A stretch of DNA of 64,000 bases from Erwinia billingiae Eb661 (GTDB lineage Bacteria > Pseudomonadota > Gammaproteobacteria > Enterobacterales > Enterobacteriaceae): NCBI RefSeq assembly GCF_000196615.1, contig NC_014306.1, forward strand, positions 310,001 through 374,000, in the 5' to 3' direction. The stretch's first letter is position 1. Each line of letters opens with the position of its first letter. The translations under genes were made by a program, and so were the position numbers. The notes beneath the pieces are model-generated. The model was not told the DNA's origin. It worked only from the letters and a program-made list of their open reading frames with translations, and made no database searches. Below, piece after piece: positions 25,709 to 37,522 of this stretch.

Positions 25709-27013
25709 ATGACATCTCGTACCCAACAGATCGAACACCTGACGCAATCCTGGAACGATGCACGCTGGGAAGGCATTACCCGTCCTTACACAGCGGAAGA
25801 GGTGGTGAGGCTGCGCGGCTCGGTTAATCCGGCCTGCACTCTGGCACAGCTGGGAGCAGAAAAACTGTGGCATCTGCTGAACGGTGGGTCGAAGAAGGGC
25901 TATATCAACAGCCTTGGCGCGCTGACCGGCGGCCAGGCACTGCAGCAGGCGAAAGCGGGGATCGAGGCGGTGTATCTCTCCGGCTGGCAGGTGGCGGCGG
26001 ATGCCAACCTCGCCGGCAGCATGTATCCCGATCAGTCGCTCTACCCGGCCAACTCGGTGCCATCGGTGGTTGAACGCATTAACAACACCTTCCAGCGAGC
26101 CGATCAGATCCAGTGGGCCAATCAGATTGAACCTGGCGACGCGCGTCATGTGGATTATTACCTGCCGATCGTTGCCGATGCAGAAGCGGGCTTTGGCGGC
26201 GTGCTGAATGCCTTTGAACTGATGAAGGCGATGATTCAGGCCGGGGCAGGCGGGGTGCATTTTGAGGATCAGCTGGCGTCGGTGAAAAAATGCGGCCATA
26301 TGGGCGGCAAGGTGCTGGTGCCCACCCAGGAAGCGATTCAGAAGCTGGTTGCGGCAAGGCTGGCGGCTGATGTGATGGCGGTGCCAACGGTGCTGATTGC
26401 CCGCACTGACGCGGATGCCGCCGACTTAATCACCTCCGACTGCGATGACTATGACCGCGAATTTATCACCGGCGAGCGCACGCCTGAAGGCTTCTTTAAA
26501 ACGCATGCCGGTATTGAGCAAGCGATCAGTCGCGGGCTGGCTTACGCGCCCTATGCCGATGTGCTGTGGTGCGAAACCTCGACGCCGGATTTGTCGCTGG
26601 CGAAGCGCTTTGCCGACGCTATTCATGCCCGTTTCCCGGGCAAGCTGCTGGCCTATAACTGCTCGCCTTCGTTTAACTGGAAGAAGAACCTCGATGACAA
26701 CACCATCGCGCATTTCCAGCAGTCGCTGAGTGAAATGGGTTACCGCTTCCAGTTTATTACCCTGGCGGGCATCCACAGCATGTGGTTCAACATGTTCGAT
26801 CTTGCCCGCAGCTACGCCGAAGGGGAAGGGATGCGCCATTACGTGGAAAAAGTGCAGCAGCCGGAGTTTGCCGCGCGGGAGCAGGGTTACACCTTCTCCT
26901 CCCATCAGCAGGAAGTCGGAACCGGTTATTTTGACAGCGTCACCAATATCATCCAGGGCGGCGTCTCGTCAGTGACCGCGCTGACCGGATCAACGGAAGA
27001 ACAGCAGTTCTGA
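25709..27013 (+). CDS. aceA: Isocitrate lyase
   Basis: 434 residues, as in E. coli. It splits isocitrate into glyoxylate and succinate. The catalytic signature [10 protein letters not shown] is present, as are [17 protein letters not shown] and the [10 protein letters not shown] active-site loop. It lies 18 bp after aceB, with GGAG before the ATG. Confidence 0.98.
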   Translation: MTSRTQQIEHLTQSWNDARWEGITRPYTAEEVVRLRGSVNPACTLAQLGAEKLWHLLNGGSKKGYINSLGALTGGQALQQAKAGIEAVYLSGWQVAADANLAGSMYPDQSLYPANSVPSVVERINNTFQRADQIQWANQIEPGDARHVDYYLPIVADAEAGFGGVLNAFELMKAMIQAGAGGVHFEDQLASVKKCGHMGGKVLVPTQEAIQKLVAARLAADVMAVPTVLIARTDADAADLITSDCDDYDREFITGERTPEGFFKTHAGIEQAISRGLAYAPYADVLWCETSTPDLSLAKRFADAIHARFPGKLLAYNCSPSFNWKKNLDDNTIAHFQQSLSEMGYRFQFITLAGIHSMWFNMFDLARSYAEGEGMRHYVEKVQQPEFAAREQGYTFSSHQQEVGTGYFDSVTNIIQGGVSSVTALTGSTEEQQF

Positions 27014-27032
27014 GTGGAACAACGGGGGCCCC

Positions 27033-28841
27033 ATGCCGCAACGAGAAACGCTGATCGCACACACCATCCTGCAGGGATTTGATGCGCAGTATGGCCGGTT
27101 TCTGGAAGTGACTGCCGGGGCCCAGCACCGTTTTGAACAGGCCGACTGGCCTGCGGTACAGGCGGCAATGAAAGCCCGTATTCATCTGTACGATCGCCAT
27201 GTGGGTCTGGTAGTGGAGCAATTGCGCTGCATTACCGGGGAGCAGGTGAATGACGATGCTTTTCTGTTGCGGGTGAAGGCGATTTACACCGACCTGCTGC
27301 CCGACTATCCCCGGTTTGAAATCGCTGAAAGCTTCTTTAATTCCGTCTATTGCCGTCTGTTTGGGCATCAACTGCTGACGCCCGAGCGGCTGTTTATCTT
27401 CAGCTCACAGCCGCAGAGACGCTTTCGCACCCTTCCGCGTCCGTTAGCGAAAACCTTCCACGCCCACGGCGACTGGCAGGCACTGCTGAGCCGGGTGCTG
27501 CACGATCTGCCGTTACGCCTGCCGTGGCAGGACTGCCCGCGGGATATCGGCTTTGTGATCGCCCATCTGCAGGAAAACTTCAGCGCGCAGCAGCTGGCTG
27601 GCGCATCGCTTGAAGTGGCCAACGAGCTGTTCTACCGCAATAAAGCCGCCTGGCTGGTGGCAAAACTGCATCTGGCGTCGGGCGTGTATGCCTTTCTGTT
27701 GCCGATCCACCGCAGCGATCGGGGCGAACTGTTTATTGATACCTGTCTGACGCGCAAGCGCGAAGCCAGCATCGTGTTCGGCTTTGCCCGCGCCTATTTT
27801 ATGGTTTACGCGCCGCTACCCGCCGCGCTGGTGGAGTGGCTGCGCGAAATCCTGCCGGGAAAAACCACCGCCGAGCTGTATATGGCGATCGGTTGCCAGA
27901 AGCATGGCAAAACCGAGTGTTACCGCGAGCATTTGCAGTATATGCGCACGACGGAGGACGAATTTATCATTGCGCCTGGCGTGCGGGGACTGGTGATGCT
28001 GGTATTCACCCTGCCGGGATATGACCGGGTTTTTAAGGTGATCAAAGACCGCTTTGCACCACAAAAGGAGGTGACGCCGGCGCGCGTCCGCGCGTGCTAT
28101 CAGCTGGTCAAGGAACACGACCGCGTTGGGCGCATGGCGGATACGCAGGAGTTTGAAAACTTCGCCGTCGAGAAGGCGCGTATCAGCCCTGCGCTGTTAC
28201 AGGCGTTGCAGCAGGAGATCCCGGAAAAATTGCAGCAGCAGGGCGACAAGCTGGTGATCAGCCATTTGTACCTGGAACGCAAAATGACGCCGCTGAATCT
28301 GTGGCTGGAACAGGCGGATGTGCAGCAACGGCGGGAAGCGATTGAAGAGTATGGCAATGCGGTTAAACAGCTGGCCGCCGCCAATATTTTCCCCGGCGAT
28401 ATGCTCTTTAAGAACTTTGGCGTCACCCGCCACGGTCGGGTGGTGTTTTATGATTACGACGAGATCAGCTATATGACCGAGGTGAATTTCCGGCAGATCC
28501 CCGCGCCGCGCTATCCGGAGGATGAGCTGAGCCATGAACCCTGGTACAGCGTGTCGCCTGAAGATGTTTTCCCGGAAGAATTTCGCCACTATCTTTGTGC
28601 CGATCCGGCGATTGCGCGGCTGTTTGATGAGATGCATGGGGAATTATTTACCGCTGCGTTCTGGCAAAACCTGCAGCAGCGTATTGCGGAAGGGCATATT
28701 GAGGATGTTTTTGCCTATCGTCGCCGGCAGCGCTTCTGCCAGCGTTATCCGCAGAGCCTGACCGAAAGCCAGGCTCTGCGTCAGGATCAGGCGGAGGCGC
28801 CTGCTACCGCTTCACGTGCCAGCGAGGTGATGCGATCGTAA
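27033..28841 (+). CDS. aceK: Isocitrate dehydrogenase kinase/phosphatase AceK
   Basis: 602 residues, about 24 longer than E. coli AceK (578). It phosphorylates and dephosphorylates isocitrate dehydrogenase to direct carbon into the glyoxylate shunt. The N-terminal [19 protein letters not shown], the ATP-site [17 protein letters not shown] and the catalytic [17 protein letters not shown] are intact. The family normally ends soon after RRRQRF; here the frame continues through a perfect 10-bp inverted repeat and ends 55 bp inside the 3' end of convergent eda. The tail (about residues 579-602) is low-complexity and probably not needed for catalysis. Confidence 0.95.
   Translation: MPQRETLIAHTILQGFDAQYGRFLEVTAGAQHRFEQADWPAVQAAMKARIHLYDRHVGLVVEQLRCITGEQVNDDAFLLRVKAIYTDLLPDYPRFEIAESFFNSVYCRLFGHQLLTPERLFIFSSQPQRRFRTLPRPLAKTFHAHGDWQALLSRVLHDLPLRLPWQDCPRDIGFVIAHLQENFSAQQLAGASLEVANELFYRNKAAWLVAKLHLASGVYAFLLPIHRSDRGELFIDTCLTRKREASIVFGFARAYFMVYAPLPAALVEWLREILPGKTTAELYMAIGCQKHGKTECYREHLQYMRTTEDEFIIAPGVRGLVMLVFTLPGYDRVFKVIKDRFAPQKEVTPARVRACYQLVKEHDRVGRMADTQEFENFAVEKARISPALLQALQQEIPEKLQQQGDKLVISHLYLERKMTPLNLWLEQADVQQRREAIEEYGNAVKQLAAANIFPGDMLFKNFGVTRHGRVVFYDYDEISYMTEVNFRQIPAPRYPEDELSHEPWYSVSPEDVFPEEFRHYLCADPAIARLFDEMHGELFTAAFWQNLQQRIAEGHIEDVFAYRRRQRFCQRYPQSLTESQALRQDQAEAPATASRASEVMRS
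28751..28779. repeat. Perfect 10-bp inverted repeat inside the aceK 3' end, downstream of eda
   Basis: GCAGAGCCTG and CAGGCTCTGC are separated by 9 bases. The repeat lies 8 bp beyond the eda stop and within the extra C-terminal codons of aceK. It has the geometry of a bidirectional terminator but no T-run on either strand. Confidence 0.75.
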
Positions 28842-29428
28842 TCGCCGCTCTCCAGCGCGTCATTCGGCACCAGCCAGGAGCCGCCGATACAATGCACGCT
28901 GTTAAGCGCCAGATAGTCACGGTAATTCGCCGGTGAAATGCCGCCCGTCGGGCAGAAGCGAACCTGAGGGAATGGACCGGCGATGGCCTGCAACGCTTTC
29001 ACGCCGCCGTTGGCTTCCGCCGGGAAGAATTTAAACTCACGCAAACCCTGATCCAGTCCCAGCATCAGCTCGGACACGGTGCTGATCCCAGGGATCAGCG
29101 GGATCGTGCCGGCGTTTGCGGCCTGCAGAAGATCCTCAGTCAGACCTGGGCTGATGGCGAACTGCGCGCCCGCTTCGGTCACCTCGCGCAGCTGCTGCGG
29201 GTTGATCACCGTGCCGGCCCCAACGATCGCGTCCGGGACTTCTTTGGCAATGGCGCGGATGGCGTCAAGGGCGCAGGCGGTACGCAGCGTCACTTCCAGC
29301 ACGCGAACACCGCCCGCCACTAAGGCTTTAGCCAGCGGCACCGCGTGCTCCAGCTTATTGATCACGATGACCGGGACCACCGGACCTGAGGTCAGGATCT
29401 GCTCAGCACTGATTTTCCAGTTATTCAT
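28787..29428 (-). CDS. eda: KDPG/KHG aldolase Eda
   Basis: 213 residues, as in E. coli. It cleaves 2-keto-3-deoxy-6-phosphogluconate to pyruvate and glyceraldehyde 3-phosphate. The Schiff-base lysine lies in [12 protein letters not shown], the catalytic glutamate in RVLEVTLRT, and the phosphate loop is [12 protein letters not shown]. It is the last gene of gntK-edd-eda, 14 bp after edd, and its last 55 bp overlap the convergent aceK gene. Confidence 0.97.
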   Translation of the reverse strand: MNNWKISAEQILTSGPVVPVIVINKLEHAVPLAKALVAGGVRVLEVTLRTACALDAIRAIAKEVPDAIVGAGTVINPQQLREVTEAGAQFAISPGLTEDLLQAANAGTIPLIPGISTVSELMLGLDQGLREFKFFPAEANGGVKALQAIAGPFPQVRFCPTGGISPANYRDYLALNSVHCIGGSWLVPNDALESGDYDRITSLAREAVAGASA

Positions 29429-29442
29429 TAGCCTATTCTCCG

Positions 29443-31263
29443 TTAAAATTTGATGCAGCAGGCGCCCTGTTCGGCACCGGAAAGCTGACTACGCAACGCG
29501 CCAAATAATTCGCGCCCGGAGCCGATATGTTCAGCGCTTAAATCAGGCTGATAAGCCATTCGGTCATGCAGAACCTGCGGATCAACCTGCAGTTCCAGCT
29601 CGCCAGTGCGGCCATTGACCCGAATGATGTCCCCGTTTTGCACTTTCGCCAGCAGCCCGCCGGTGTAGGCCTCAGGCGTCACATGAATGGCGGAAGGAAC
29701 CTTGCCAGATGCGCCAGATAAGCGGCCATCGGTGACCAGCGCCACCTTAAAGCCGCGATCCATCAATACGCCGAGCGGTGGCATCAGCTTATGCAGCTCC
29801 GGCATGCCGTTGGCCTGTGGGCCCTGGAAACGCACCACCACCACGCAATCTTTGTTTAATTCACCGGCCTCGAAGGCGGGCAGCACGTCATGCTGGCTTT
29901 CAAACACCACCGCAGGCGCGGTAATGATCTGGTTATCTGCCGGCACGGCAGAGGTCTTCATCACTGCGCGGCCCAGATTTCCCTGCAGCACCTTGGTGCC
30001 GCCATGCTGCTCGAAAGGCTGCGCAACCCTGGCGATCACCTTGTCATCAAGTGACACTTCCGGGCCATCCCGCCACGCCAGCTGGCCGTTTTCCAGCCAC
30101 GGTTCCTGGGTATAACGCTGCAAGCCAAAACCGGCCACGGTATGCACATCTTCATGCAGCAGGCCGTGCGACAGCAGTTCCCGCACCAGCAGCGCCACGC
30201 CGCCGGAAGCCTGGAACTGATTAATGTCGGCCGGGCCATTGGGATAGATCCGGCAAAGCAGCGGAATAGCTTCGGAAAGGTCGGAGAAATCATCCCAGTT
30301 AATCTGTATTCCCGCCGCGCGGGCCATCGCCACCATATGCATGGTCAGGTTGGTGGAGCCACCGGTCGCCAGCAGCGCCACAATACCGTTCACCACCACT
30401 TTTTCATCAACCAGTTTGCCTAACGGCAGATAGTTGCCGGACATTTCGGTCAGGCGCGTGACCTGGCGGGCAGCGGCATCGGTCAGCGCGTCGCGCAGTG
30501 GCGTATCGGGATGGATAAATGACGAACCCGGCAGATGCATGCCCATCACTTCCATCACCATTTGGTTGGTGTTCGCGGTACCGTAGAAGGTGCAGGTGCC
30601 AATGCCGTGATAGGAGGCGGCTTCCGCTTCCAGCAGCGCATGGCGATCGGCTTTCCCTTCGGCATACAGCTGGCGAACGCGGACCTTTTCTTTATTGGGC
30701 AGCCCGCTGCTCATTGGCCCGGCGGGAATAAACAGCGCCGGCAGATGACCAAACGACAGGGCGGACATCACCAGACCGGGAATGATTTTGTCGCAGATGC
30801 CAAGGAACAGCGCGCCATCGAACATATTGTGTGACAGGCCGACAGCCGAAGACATGGCGATGATATCGCGGCTCATCAGTGACAGCTCCATGCCGTCCTG
30901 GCCCTGCGTCACGCCGTCGCACATCGCGGGCACGCCGCCCGCCACCTGACCCACGGCACCGACCTGATTCAGGGCGCGGCGAATTTTATCCGGGTAAACC
31001 TCGTAAGGCTGGTGGGCGGAGAGCATGTCGTTATAGGCGGTAATGATGGCGATATTGCTGCGCACCATATTTTTCAGCGATGCCTTATCGTCTGGCTGGC
31101 AGGTGGCAAAGCCATGGGCAAGGTTGCCGCAGGCCAGCTTGGCACGCTGCACGGTTTTGGATCGGGCAGCGTCGATACGCTTCAGATAGGCGGCGCGGGT
31201 CTCAGCCGAGCGATCGATAATGCGCTGTGTGACGCGGGCAATGGCGGGGTGAACGCTGTTCAT
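29443..31263 (-). CDS. edd: 6-phosphogluconate dehydratase Edd
   Basis: 606 residues (E. coli 603). It dehydrates 6-phosphogluconate to KDPG, the first step of the Entner-Doudoroff pathway. It is an IlvD/Edd-family iron-sulfur enzyme; cluster cysteines lie in [11 protein letters not shown] and [11 protein letters not shown], with a third in [14 protein letters not shown]. The C-terminal [18 protein letters not shown] is also characteristic. The start overlaps the gntK stop by 4 bp, so the two are translationally coupled. Confidence 0.97.
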   Translation of the reverse strand: MNSVHPAIARVTQRIIDRSAETRAAYLKRIDAARSKTVQRAKLACGNLAHGFATCQPDDKASLKNMVRSNIAIITAYNDMLSAHQPYEVYPDKIRRALNQVGAVGQVAGGVPAMCDGVTQGQDGMELSLMSRDIIAMSSAVGLSHNMFDGALFLGICDKIIPGLVMSALSFGHLPALFIPAGPMSSGLPNKEKVRVRQLYAEGKADRHALLEAEAASYHGIGTCTFYGTANTNQMVMEVMGMHLPGSSFIHPDTPLRDALTDAAARQVTRLTEMSGNYLPLGKLVDEKVVVNGIVALLATGGSTNLTMHMVAMARAAGIQINWDDFSDLSEAIPLLCRIYPNGPADINQFQASGGVALLVRELLSHGLLHEDVHTVAGFGLQRYTQEPWLENGQLAWRDGPEVSLDDKVIARVAQPFEQHGGTKVLQGNLGRAVMKTSAVPADNQIITAPAVVFESQHDVLPAFEAGELNKDCVVVVRFQGPQANGMPELHKLMPPLGVLMDRGFKVALVTDGRLSGASGKVPSAIHVTPEAYTGGLLAKVQNGDIIRVNGRTGELELQVDPQVLHDRMAYQPDLSAEHIGSGRELFGALRSQLSGAEQGACCIKF

Positions 31264-31799
31264 GCGCAGGCTTCCTGTGGCTGGAAGAGCTGGATATGCT
31301 CAACCGTGGCGGCAATCACCTGCTCCAGCGGTTGATTGATGTCGATGATTTTGACGTCACTCTCTTCGACGCCTGGCTGTTCCAGCGCGGCAAACTGACT
31401 GACCAGCATCTGGGTTTTGAAGAAATGCCCGCTGCGGGCGGCCAGGCGCGCTTCAATCACCGGGAAATCGCCATGCAGATAGACAAACGAAAGGTTGCTG
31501 TTACCGGCGCGCAGACGGTCGCGATACTGCTTTTTCAGCGCGGAGCAGACGATAATCGACACGCTGTTAGTACGCTGCATGGCAAAGGCGGCATTGTTAA
31601 GCGCCGTCAGCCATGGTGCGCGGTCGCCGTCATTTAACGCTTCGCCTGAGGCCATTTTCTGAATGTTATCGCGGGGATGCAGGAAATCGCCATCCAGCAT
31701 GCCTGCCGAGAGCTGGCGGGCGACGCTTGCCGCCACGGCCGATTTTCCGCTGCCGGAAACCCCCATGATGACGTAGATTCGGTGGTGTTGATTGCTCAT
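31260..31799 (-). CDS. gntK: Gluconokinase GntK
   Basis: 179 residues (E. coli GntK 175). It phosphorylates gluconate to 6-phosphogluconate. A Walker A motif [11 protein letters not shown] lies near the N-terminus, followed by [12 protein letters not shown] and [13 protein letters not shown], typical of the GntK/IdnK family. Encoded immediately before edd and eda, it completes a three-gene route from gluconate to pyruvate and triose phosphate. A GntR-type palindrome lies 43 bp upstream. In E. coli gntK is elsewhere, with gntR. Confidence 0.95.
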   Translation of the reverse strand: MSNQHHRIYVIMGVSGSGKSAVAASVARQLSAGMLDGDFLHPRDNIQKMASGEALNDGDRAPWLTALNNAAFAMQRTNSVSIIVCSALKKQYRDRLRAGNSNLSFVYLHGDFPVIEARLAARSGHFFKTQMLVSQFAALEQPGVEESDVKIIDINQPLEQVIAATVEHIQLFQPQEACA

Positions 31800-31841
31800 A
31801 GCTCAGCTCCAAAATAGCAAAGGCACGACGCTCGCTGGCGT

Positions 31842-31855
31842 TGTTACCGGTAACA
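31842..31855. promoter_or_regulatory. GntR (LacI-family) operator upstream of gntK
   Basis: TGTTACCGGTAACA is a perfect 14-bp palindrome with the central CG of LacI-family operators and agrees with the known GntR site pattern. Its position 43 bp before the gntK start implies gluconate-inducible repression. No gntR gene is present in the window. Confidence 0.8.
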
Positions 31856-31945
31856 TCTTTCCTTAGCATTGTTGGGGGAATGCGCTGAGGACGCAATCAG
31901 AACAGCGGGGAATCGGCGGTAATTGTGATCTGGTTCAAATTTTGT

Positions 31946-32779
31946 TTAGCGCGCGCCGCCGTATTCGCGGGTGATCTCTTTCGCGGCTTTTATCACCAGC
32001 GCACCCATCTCGGTCACCCGGTCATCGGTCACTCTGGAAATCGGGCCGGAAATCGAAATCGCGGCAAACGGTTCGTGGTGCTCGTCATAAATGCAGGCCG
32101 CCACGCAGCGCAGGCCCAGCGCATGTTCTTCATCATCGAAGGAGAAGCCCACTTTGCGTACCTGCGCGAGGTTCTCTTTTAAGCTGTGCGGCGACATCAG
32201 GGTTTTTGGCGTGTAGTGATGTAAGCCCTGACGGTGCAGCAGCTCGCTGACCTGCGCATCATTCAGATTGGCGAGGAACGCTTTGCCCGCGCCGGAGGCG
32301 TGCATCGGCAGCTTGCCGCCAATCGGCGCGGACATCCGCATCAGCTGCGTACACTGCACCTGGTCAATAATCACCGCCTGGCGATCGCTCAGGTCCAGCA
32401 CCGCCAGATTGACGGTTTCGCCGGAGTCTTCCATCAGCTGGCGCAGCATCGGATGGACCAGCGCCAGCAGATTGCGGCTCTGTAAAAAGCTGCTGCCGAC
32501 CACAAAGGCATGCGCACCGATGGTCCACAACCCCAGATCGCCCACCTGGCGGACAAAGCCCTGCTGTTGCATGGTGGTCAGCAGGCGATGCGTGGTGGAG
32601 TTGGGCAAGCCGGCCTGTTGTGCCAGCTCGGTTAACGCCACGCTGCCGTGCGAATCAGCGATAAATTCCAAAAGCTTCAGGCCACGGGTCAGTGACTGAA
32701 CCTGTCCGGCTGGTTGGGCGGGCTGAGCTGCAGCCGCGCGGGGTTTTTTACCGCGTTTAACCACGACGGGGGTCGCCAT
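31946..32779 (-). CDS. iclR: Glyoxylate operon repressor IclR
   Basis: 277 residues (E. coli 274). The N-terminal winged helix (GQVQSLTRGLKLLEFIA..LTELAQQAGLPNSTTHRLLTTM) and the effector-binding IclR domain with APIGGKLPMHASGAGKAFLA and DDEEHALGLRCVAACIYDE are nearly identical to E. coli IclR, so the gene name is secure. It represses aceBAK. The start MATPVVVKRGKK has AGGAG at good spacing; an ATG eight codons upstream is less likely. In E. coli it follows aceK; here gntK-edd-eda lies between. Confidence 0.96.
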   Translation of the reverse strand: MATPVVVKRGKKPRAAAAQPAQPAGQVQSLTRGLKLLEFIADSHGSVALTELAQQAGLPNSTTHRLLTTMQQQGFVRQVGDLGLWTIGAHAFVVGSSFLQSRNLLALVHPMLRQLMEDSGETVNLAVLDLSDRQAVIIDQVQCTQLMRMSAPIGGKLPMHASGAGKAFLANLNDAQVSELLHRQGLHHYTPKTLMSPHSLKENLAQVRKVGFSFDDEEHALGLRCVAACIYDEHHEPFAAISISGPISRVTDDRVTEMGALVIKAAKEITREYGGAR

Positions 32780-32976
32780 ATCTGACTCCTTAATTTTCAC
32801 CATGTGGAAATCATTTTCGTTTTATTGGTTAATAATGCAACGTGAGCTTTACTGGTCGGAGGTGTTGGCGCTTTGCCTGAAAATGTCTCACCGTCGATTT
32901 CTTTTACCCGCTCAAAAGTTGTGCCAGTATGTTCAGCTGGCCGTGTTGCCAGTGGGTAGACGTTGAAGGGGCGAGA

Positions 32977-35900
32977 GTGAGCAACAGAATTGAAGCACTG
33001 CAGCAGCAGCTGGCGAAACGTATCATGCTGCTTGATGGCGGCATGGGCACCATGATCCAGAGTTATAAGCTGGACGAGGCCGATTTTCGCGGTCAGCGTT
33101 TTGCCGACTGGCAAAGCGATCTTAAAGGAAACAATGACCTGCTGGTGCTGACCCGTCCGGACATTATCAGCGAGATCCACCACGCTTATCTGGAAGCGGG
33201 TGCCGATATTCTGGAAACCAACACCTTCAACTCCACCACCATCGCCATGGCGGATTACCATATGGCGTCGCTGTCGGCAGAAATTAACTTTGCCGCCGCC
33301 AAACTGGCACGCGCCGCCGCCGATGAATGGACCGCGCGCACGCCGGATCGCCCGCGCTACGTGGCGGGCGTGCTCGGCCCGACCAACCGCACCTGCTCAA
33401 TATCGCCCGACGTCAACGATCCTGCTTTCCGCAACGTGACCTTCATTCAGCTGGTGGACGCCTACCGCGAATCCACCCGCGCGCTGGTGGAAGGCGGTTG
33501 CGACATCATCATGATCGAAACCGTTTTCGACACCCTGAATGCCAAAGCCGCCATCTTTGCCGTCGAAAGCGAATTTGAAGCGCTGGGCATTACGCTGCCG
33601 CTGATGATTTCCGGCACCATTACCGATGCGTCTGGTCGTACGCTGTCTGGCCAGACGACGGAAGCGTTCTATAACTCACTGCGCCATGCCAGGCCGCTCT
33701 CCTTTGGCCTGAACTGCGCGCTGGGCCCGGACGAGCTGCGCCAGTACGTGGCTGAACTTTCGCGCATAGCCGAAGGCTACGTCACTGCCCACCCTAACGC
33801 CGGTTTGCCAAATGCCTTCGGTGAATACGATCTGGATGCGAAGATTATGGCGGAGCAGATCGGCGAATGGGCGCAGTCAGGCTTCCTGAACATTGTCGGC
33901 GGCTGCTGTGGCACCACGCCTGAGCATATTGCGGCGATGGCGAAAGTGATTGAAGGCGTTGCGCCGCGTGCGCTGCCTGAGCTGCCGGTCGCCTGTCGCC
34001 TGGCGGGCCTTGAGCCGCTGACCATCAGCGCCGACTCGCTGTTTGTGAACGTCGGCGAACGCACCAACGTCACCGGCTCAGCCAAATTCAAGCGTCTGAT
34101 TAAAGAAGATAAATATAACGAAGCGCTGGAAGTTGCGCTGCAGCAGGTACAAAGCGGCGCGCAGATTATCGATATCAATATGGACGAAGGGATGCTGGAT
34201 GCGGAAGCGGCGATGGTGCGCTTCCTCAATCTGATCGCCGGCGAGCCGGATATTGCCCGCGTGCCGATCATGATCGACTCCTCAAAATGGGAGGTGATTG
34301 AAAAAGGCCTGCAGTGCATCCAGGGCAAGGGCATCGTTAACTCGATCTCGATGAAAGAGGGCGTCGACGCCTTTAAGCATCACGCCAGGCTGGTACGCCG
34401 TTACGGTGCCGCGATGGTGGTGATGGCCTTTGATGAAATCGGTCAGGCAGACACCCGTGAACGTAAAATCGAGATCTGCCGTCGGGCCTACAAAATCCTG
34501 ACCGAAGAGGTCGGATTCCCGCCAGAAGACATCATTTTCGACCCAAATATCTTCGCGGTAGCGACCGGGATTGAAGAGCATAACAACTACGCGATGGACT
34601 TTATTGGCGCCTGTGAAGACATCAAACGCGAACTGCCGCACGCGATGATTTCCGGCGGCGTCTCGAACGTTTCCTTCTCCTTCCGCGGCAACGAACCGGT
34701 GCGTGAAGCCATCCACGCGGTGTTCCTGTATTACGCCATCCGTAACGGTATGGATATGGGCATCGTTAACGCCGGTCAGCTAGCGATATACGACGACCTG
34801 GACGAAGACCTGCGTCATGCGGTGGAAGATGTGGTGCTGAACCGCACCGATCAGGGAACCGAGCGTCTGCTGGAGATTGCCGAAAAATACCGTGGCACCA
34901 AATCCGACGAAGGCAGCACCAAACCGCAGGCCGAATGGCGCAACTGGGAGGTTGAAAAACGCCTTGAGTACTCGCTGGTTAAGGGCATCACCGAATTTAT
35001 CGAAGAAGATACCGAAGCCGCCCGCCAGAATGCCAGCCGCCCGATCGAAGTGATTGAAGGGCCGTTAATGGCCGGGATGAACGTGGTCGGCGATCTGTTT
35101 GGCGAAGGCAAAATGTTCCTGCCGCAGGTGGTGAAATCGGCCCGCGTGATGAAGCAGGCGGTGGCCTATCTCGAACCCTATATTGAAGCCAGCAAAGAGA
35201 AGGGCAGCACCAACGGCAAGATCGTGCTGGCGACGGTGAAGGGCGATGTGCATGACATCGGCAAAAACATTGTCGGCGTGGTTTTGCAGTGTAATAACTA
35301 TGAAATCATCGACCTGGGCGTAATGGTACCGAGCGATAAAATCCTTAAAACTGCCCGCGAACATAACGCCGACATCATTGGCCTGTCCGGTCTGATCACG
35401 CCATCGCTGGATGAAATGGTCAACGTGGCGAAAGAGATGGAGCGCCAGGGCTTTACGCTGCCGCTGCTGATCGGTGGGGCGACCACCTCGAAAGCGCATA
35501 CCGCGGTGAAGATTGAACAGAATTACAGTGGTCCGGTTGTCTATGTACAAAATGCCTCGCGTACCGTTGGCGTGGTGTCGGCCCTGCTTTCCGCCGCCCA
35601 GCGCGATGACTTTGTTGCGCGCACGCGCAAAGAGTACGACACGGTGCGGATCCAGCATGGCCGTAAGAAGCCGCGCACGCCGCCGGTCAGCCTGCAGGTT
35701 GCCAGGGACAACGATCTGCCATTTGACTGGGCAACCTACACGCCACCCGTAGCCCACAGGCTGGGTGTAAGCGAAGTAAGTGCTAACATCGAAACCCTGC
35801 GACATTACATCGACTGGACGCCATTCTTTATGACCTGGTCGCTGGCGGGTAAATATCCGCGCATTCTGGAAGATGAAGTGGTCGGTGAAGAGGCCAGACG

Positions 35901-36660
35901 CCTGTTAGCGGATGCCAACGCGATGCTGGATGACCTGAGCGCCAATAAATCCTTAAATCCGCGTGGCGTGGTGGGGATTTTCCCGGCTAACCGCGTGGAT
36001 GACGATATTGAAATCTATGAGGACGAGTCGCGCAGCCATGTTTTGCAAGTGAGTCATCACTTACGTCAGCAGACAGAAAAGACGGGCTTCCCGAACTATT
36101 GCCTCGCCGATTTTGTCGCGCCGAAGTCCAGCGGTAAGGCCGATTACCTGGGGGCCTTTGCCGTCACCGGCGGGTTGGAGGAAGATGCGCTGGCCGACGC
36201 GTTTGACGCGCAACATGATGACTACAACAAAATCATGGTGAAGGCGTTGTCAGACCGTCTGGCCGAAGGGTTTGCTGAATACCTGCATGAGCGGGTGCGT
36301 AAGGTGATTTGGGGCTTTGCCGCCACGGAAAACCTGAGTAATGAAGAGCTGATCCGCGAGAACTATCAGGGCATCCGTCCGGCGCCGGGTTATCCGGCCT
36401 GCCCGGAACACACCGAGAAAGAGACTATCTGGAAGCTACTGGACGTGGAGAAGCATACCGGAATGAAGCTGACCGAATCCTTCGCCATGTGGCCAGGCGC
36501 GGCGGTATCAGGCTGGTACTTCAGCCATCCGGACAGTAAGTACTTCGCGGTAGCACAGCTGCAGCGCGATCAGATTGAAGACTACGCCCGCCGCAAAGGC
36601 ATGGCGGTCAGCGAGGTTGAACGCTGGCTGGCACCGAATTTGGGCTACGACGCAGACTAA
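32977..36660 (+). CDS. metH: Cobalamin-dependent methionine synthase MetH
   Basis: 1,227 residues from a GTG start, equal to E. coli MetH. It transfers a methyl group from methyltetrahydrofolate to homocysteine via cobalamin. Domains in order are the homocysteine domain (zinc cysteines in FGLNCALGP and VGGCCGTTP), the folate domain ([14 protein letters not shown]), the B12 cap and Rossmann domains (cobalt-binding histidine in [11 protein letters not shown], residue near 760) and the AdoMet reactivation domain ([12 protein letters not shown]). The GTG has AAGGGG upstream and matches the family start; the frame is open 16 codons further. Its stop overlaps the convergent phnR-like gene. Confidence 0.97.
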   Translation: MSNRIEALQQQLAKRIMLLDGGMGTMIQSYKLDEADFRGQRFADWQSDLKGNNDLLVLTRPDIISEIHHAYLEAGADILETNTFNSTTIAMADYHMASLSAEINFAAAKLARAAADEWTARTPDRPRYVAGVLGPTNRTCSISPDVNDPAFRNVTFIQLVDAYRESTRALVEGGCDIIMIETVFDTLNAKAAIFAVESEFEALGITLPLMISGTITDASGRTLSGQTTEAFYNSLRHARPLSFGLNCALGPDELRQYVAELSRIAEGYVTAHPNAGLPNAFGEYDLDAKIMAEQIGEWAQSGFLNIVGGCCGTTPEHIAAMAKVIEGVAPRALPELPVACRLAGLEPLTISADSLFVNVGERTNVTGSAKFKRLIKEDKYNEALEVALQQVQSGAQIIDINMDEGMLDAEAAMVRFLNLIAGEPDIARVPIMIDSSKWEVIEKGLQCIQGKGIVNSISMKEGVDAFKHHARLVRRYGAAMVVMAFDEIGQADTRERKIEICRRAYKILTEEVGFPPEDIIFDPNIFAVATGIEEHNNYAMDFIGACEDIKRELPHAMISGGVSNVSFSFRGNEPVREAIHAVFLYYAIRNGMDMGIVNAGQLAIYDDLDEDLRHAVEDVVLNRTDQGTERLLEIAEKYRGTKSDEGSTKPQAEWRNWEVEKRLEYSLVKGITEFIEEDTEAARQNASRPIEVIEGPLMAGMNVVGDLFGEGKMFLPQVVKSARVMKQAVAYLEPYIEASKEKGSTNGKIVLATVKGDVHDIGKNIVGVVLQCNNYEIIDLGVMVPSDKILKTAREHNADIIGLSGLITPSLDEMVNVAKEMERQGFTLPLLIGGATTSKAHTAVKIEQNYSGPVVYVQNASRTVGVVSALLSAAQRDDFVARTRKEYDTVRIQHGRKKPRTPPVSLQVARDNDLPFDWATYTPPVAHRLGVSEVSANIETLRHYIDWTPFFMTWSLAGKYPRILEDEVVGEEARRLLADANAMLDDLSANKSLNPRGVVGIFPANRVDDDIEIYEDESRSHVLQVSHHLRQQTEKTGFPNYCLADFVAPKSSGKADYLGAFAVTGGLEEDALADAFDAQHDDYNKIMVKALSDRLAEGFAEYLHERVRKVIWGFAATENLSNEELIRENYQGIRPAPGYPACPEHTEKETIWKLLDVEKHTGMKLTESFAMWPGAAVSGWYFSHPDSKYFAVAQLQRDQIEDYARRKGMAVSEVERWLAPNLGYDAD

Positions 36661-37412
36661 CCTTCCTCTTCAGGGCAAGCCGGCTGGCGGCTGGTTTGCT
36701 CTGCTTCTCTCACCTGCACATCAATATACAGCGCGTCATAGCGCCAGTATTCGTAGTCACAGTCGATGATGCGATCGTGCTGATCGCGGTTTACGCGGGT
36801 AATAAACAGCGCGGGACTGCCTGATGCCACTTTCAGCGCCGGTGCGGCAAAGGTTGGCAATGGTGCGGGTAACATGGTGAAACCCACGCGGCCGTAATTG
36901 ATGCCGTACTCTTCCTGATACAGGTGGGTCAAGGAACGGGTGAGATCAAAGCTCAGCAGGTCCGGGAAATACTGGGGATTCAGGTAGTGCTCTACATACA
37001 GCACCGCGCGGCCATCAATCCGCCGCAGCCGCTGGATGCGATAGACGTCCTCGCCTTCGTTCATGCCCAGCTGTCGGGCCAGTCCGGCACTGGCCTGAAC
37101 GCGTTGCGCATCCAGCACCTCCGTTTGGGCTTTTCGGCCCTGTTGCTCAGCCATCGCATGGAAGTGGCTGCGCAGCAGCGGATCGTAAGCTAACCGGGGA
37201 GGCGCGATAAACCAGCCGCGACGCAGTTCACGGTAAATCATCCCCTGAAACTCTAACTGGCCCAGCGCCTCGCGCAGGGTGATGCGTGTGGTGGAGAACT
37301 GCTCGCTCAGACTACGCTCCGACGGCAGGCGTCCGCTGGCCGCAAAATCACCGCTGGCGATCCGCGCGGCCAGCGTCTGGCAAATGACATCTACAGTTAA
37401 CGCTTTCATCAC
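36657..37412 (-). CDS. PhnR-like GntR/UTRA (HutC subfamily) transcriptional regulator
   Basis: 251 residues. An N-terminal GntR winged helix (residues about 5-70, [29 protein letters not shown]) precedes a UTRA ligand-binding domain (about 90-235, with [20 protein letters not shown] and [16 protein letters not shown]). The overall pattern resembles PhnR, the regulator of 2-aminoethylphosphonate transport in Salmonella. It is divergent from the ABC operon at 37618-42136 and almost certainly controls it through the two TGGACTAGTCCA palindromes in the shared 205-bp gap. Its stop codon overlaps that of metH by 4 bp, with no terminator between the convergent genes. Confidence 0.88.
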   Translation of the reverse strand: MMKALTVDVICQTLAARIASGDFAASGRLPSERSLSEQFSTTRITLREALGQLEFQGMIYRELRRGWFIAPPRLAYDPLLRSHFHAMAEQQGRKAQTEVLDAQRVQASAGLARQLGMNEGEDVYRIQRLRRIDGRAVLYVEHYLNPQYFPDLLSFDLTRSLTHLYQEEYGINYGRVGFTMLPAPLPTFAAPALKVASGSPALFITRVNRDQHDRIIDCDYEYWRYDALYIDVQVREAEQTSRQPACPEEEG

Positions 37413-37496
37413 ATCAAAGCCTCAATTTGGTGCGAAGCTGCACATAAACAGAACAATCTTCGCGCAGATCCCACATTCCAATGCTATCAGAGATGT

Positions 37497-37508
37497 TGGA
37501 CTAGTCCA
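37497..37508. promoter_or_regulatory. Upstream operator palindrome of the ABC/hydrolase operon
   Basis: TGGACTAGTCCA, a perfect 12-bp palindrome of the type bound by HutC-subfamily GntR regulators. It lies 14 bp upstream of the PhoB box and 85 bp upstream of the phnR-like start, so it may also mediate autoregulation. Confidence 0.8.
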
Positions 37509-37522
37509 CAGCCCACAAGGCC

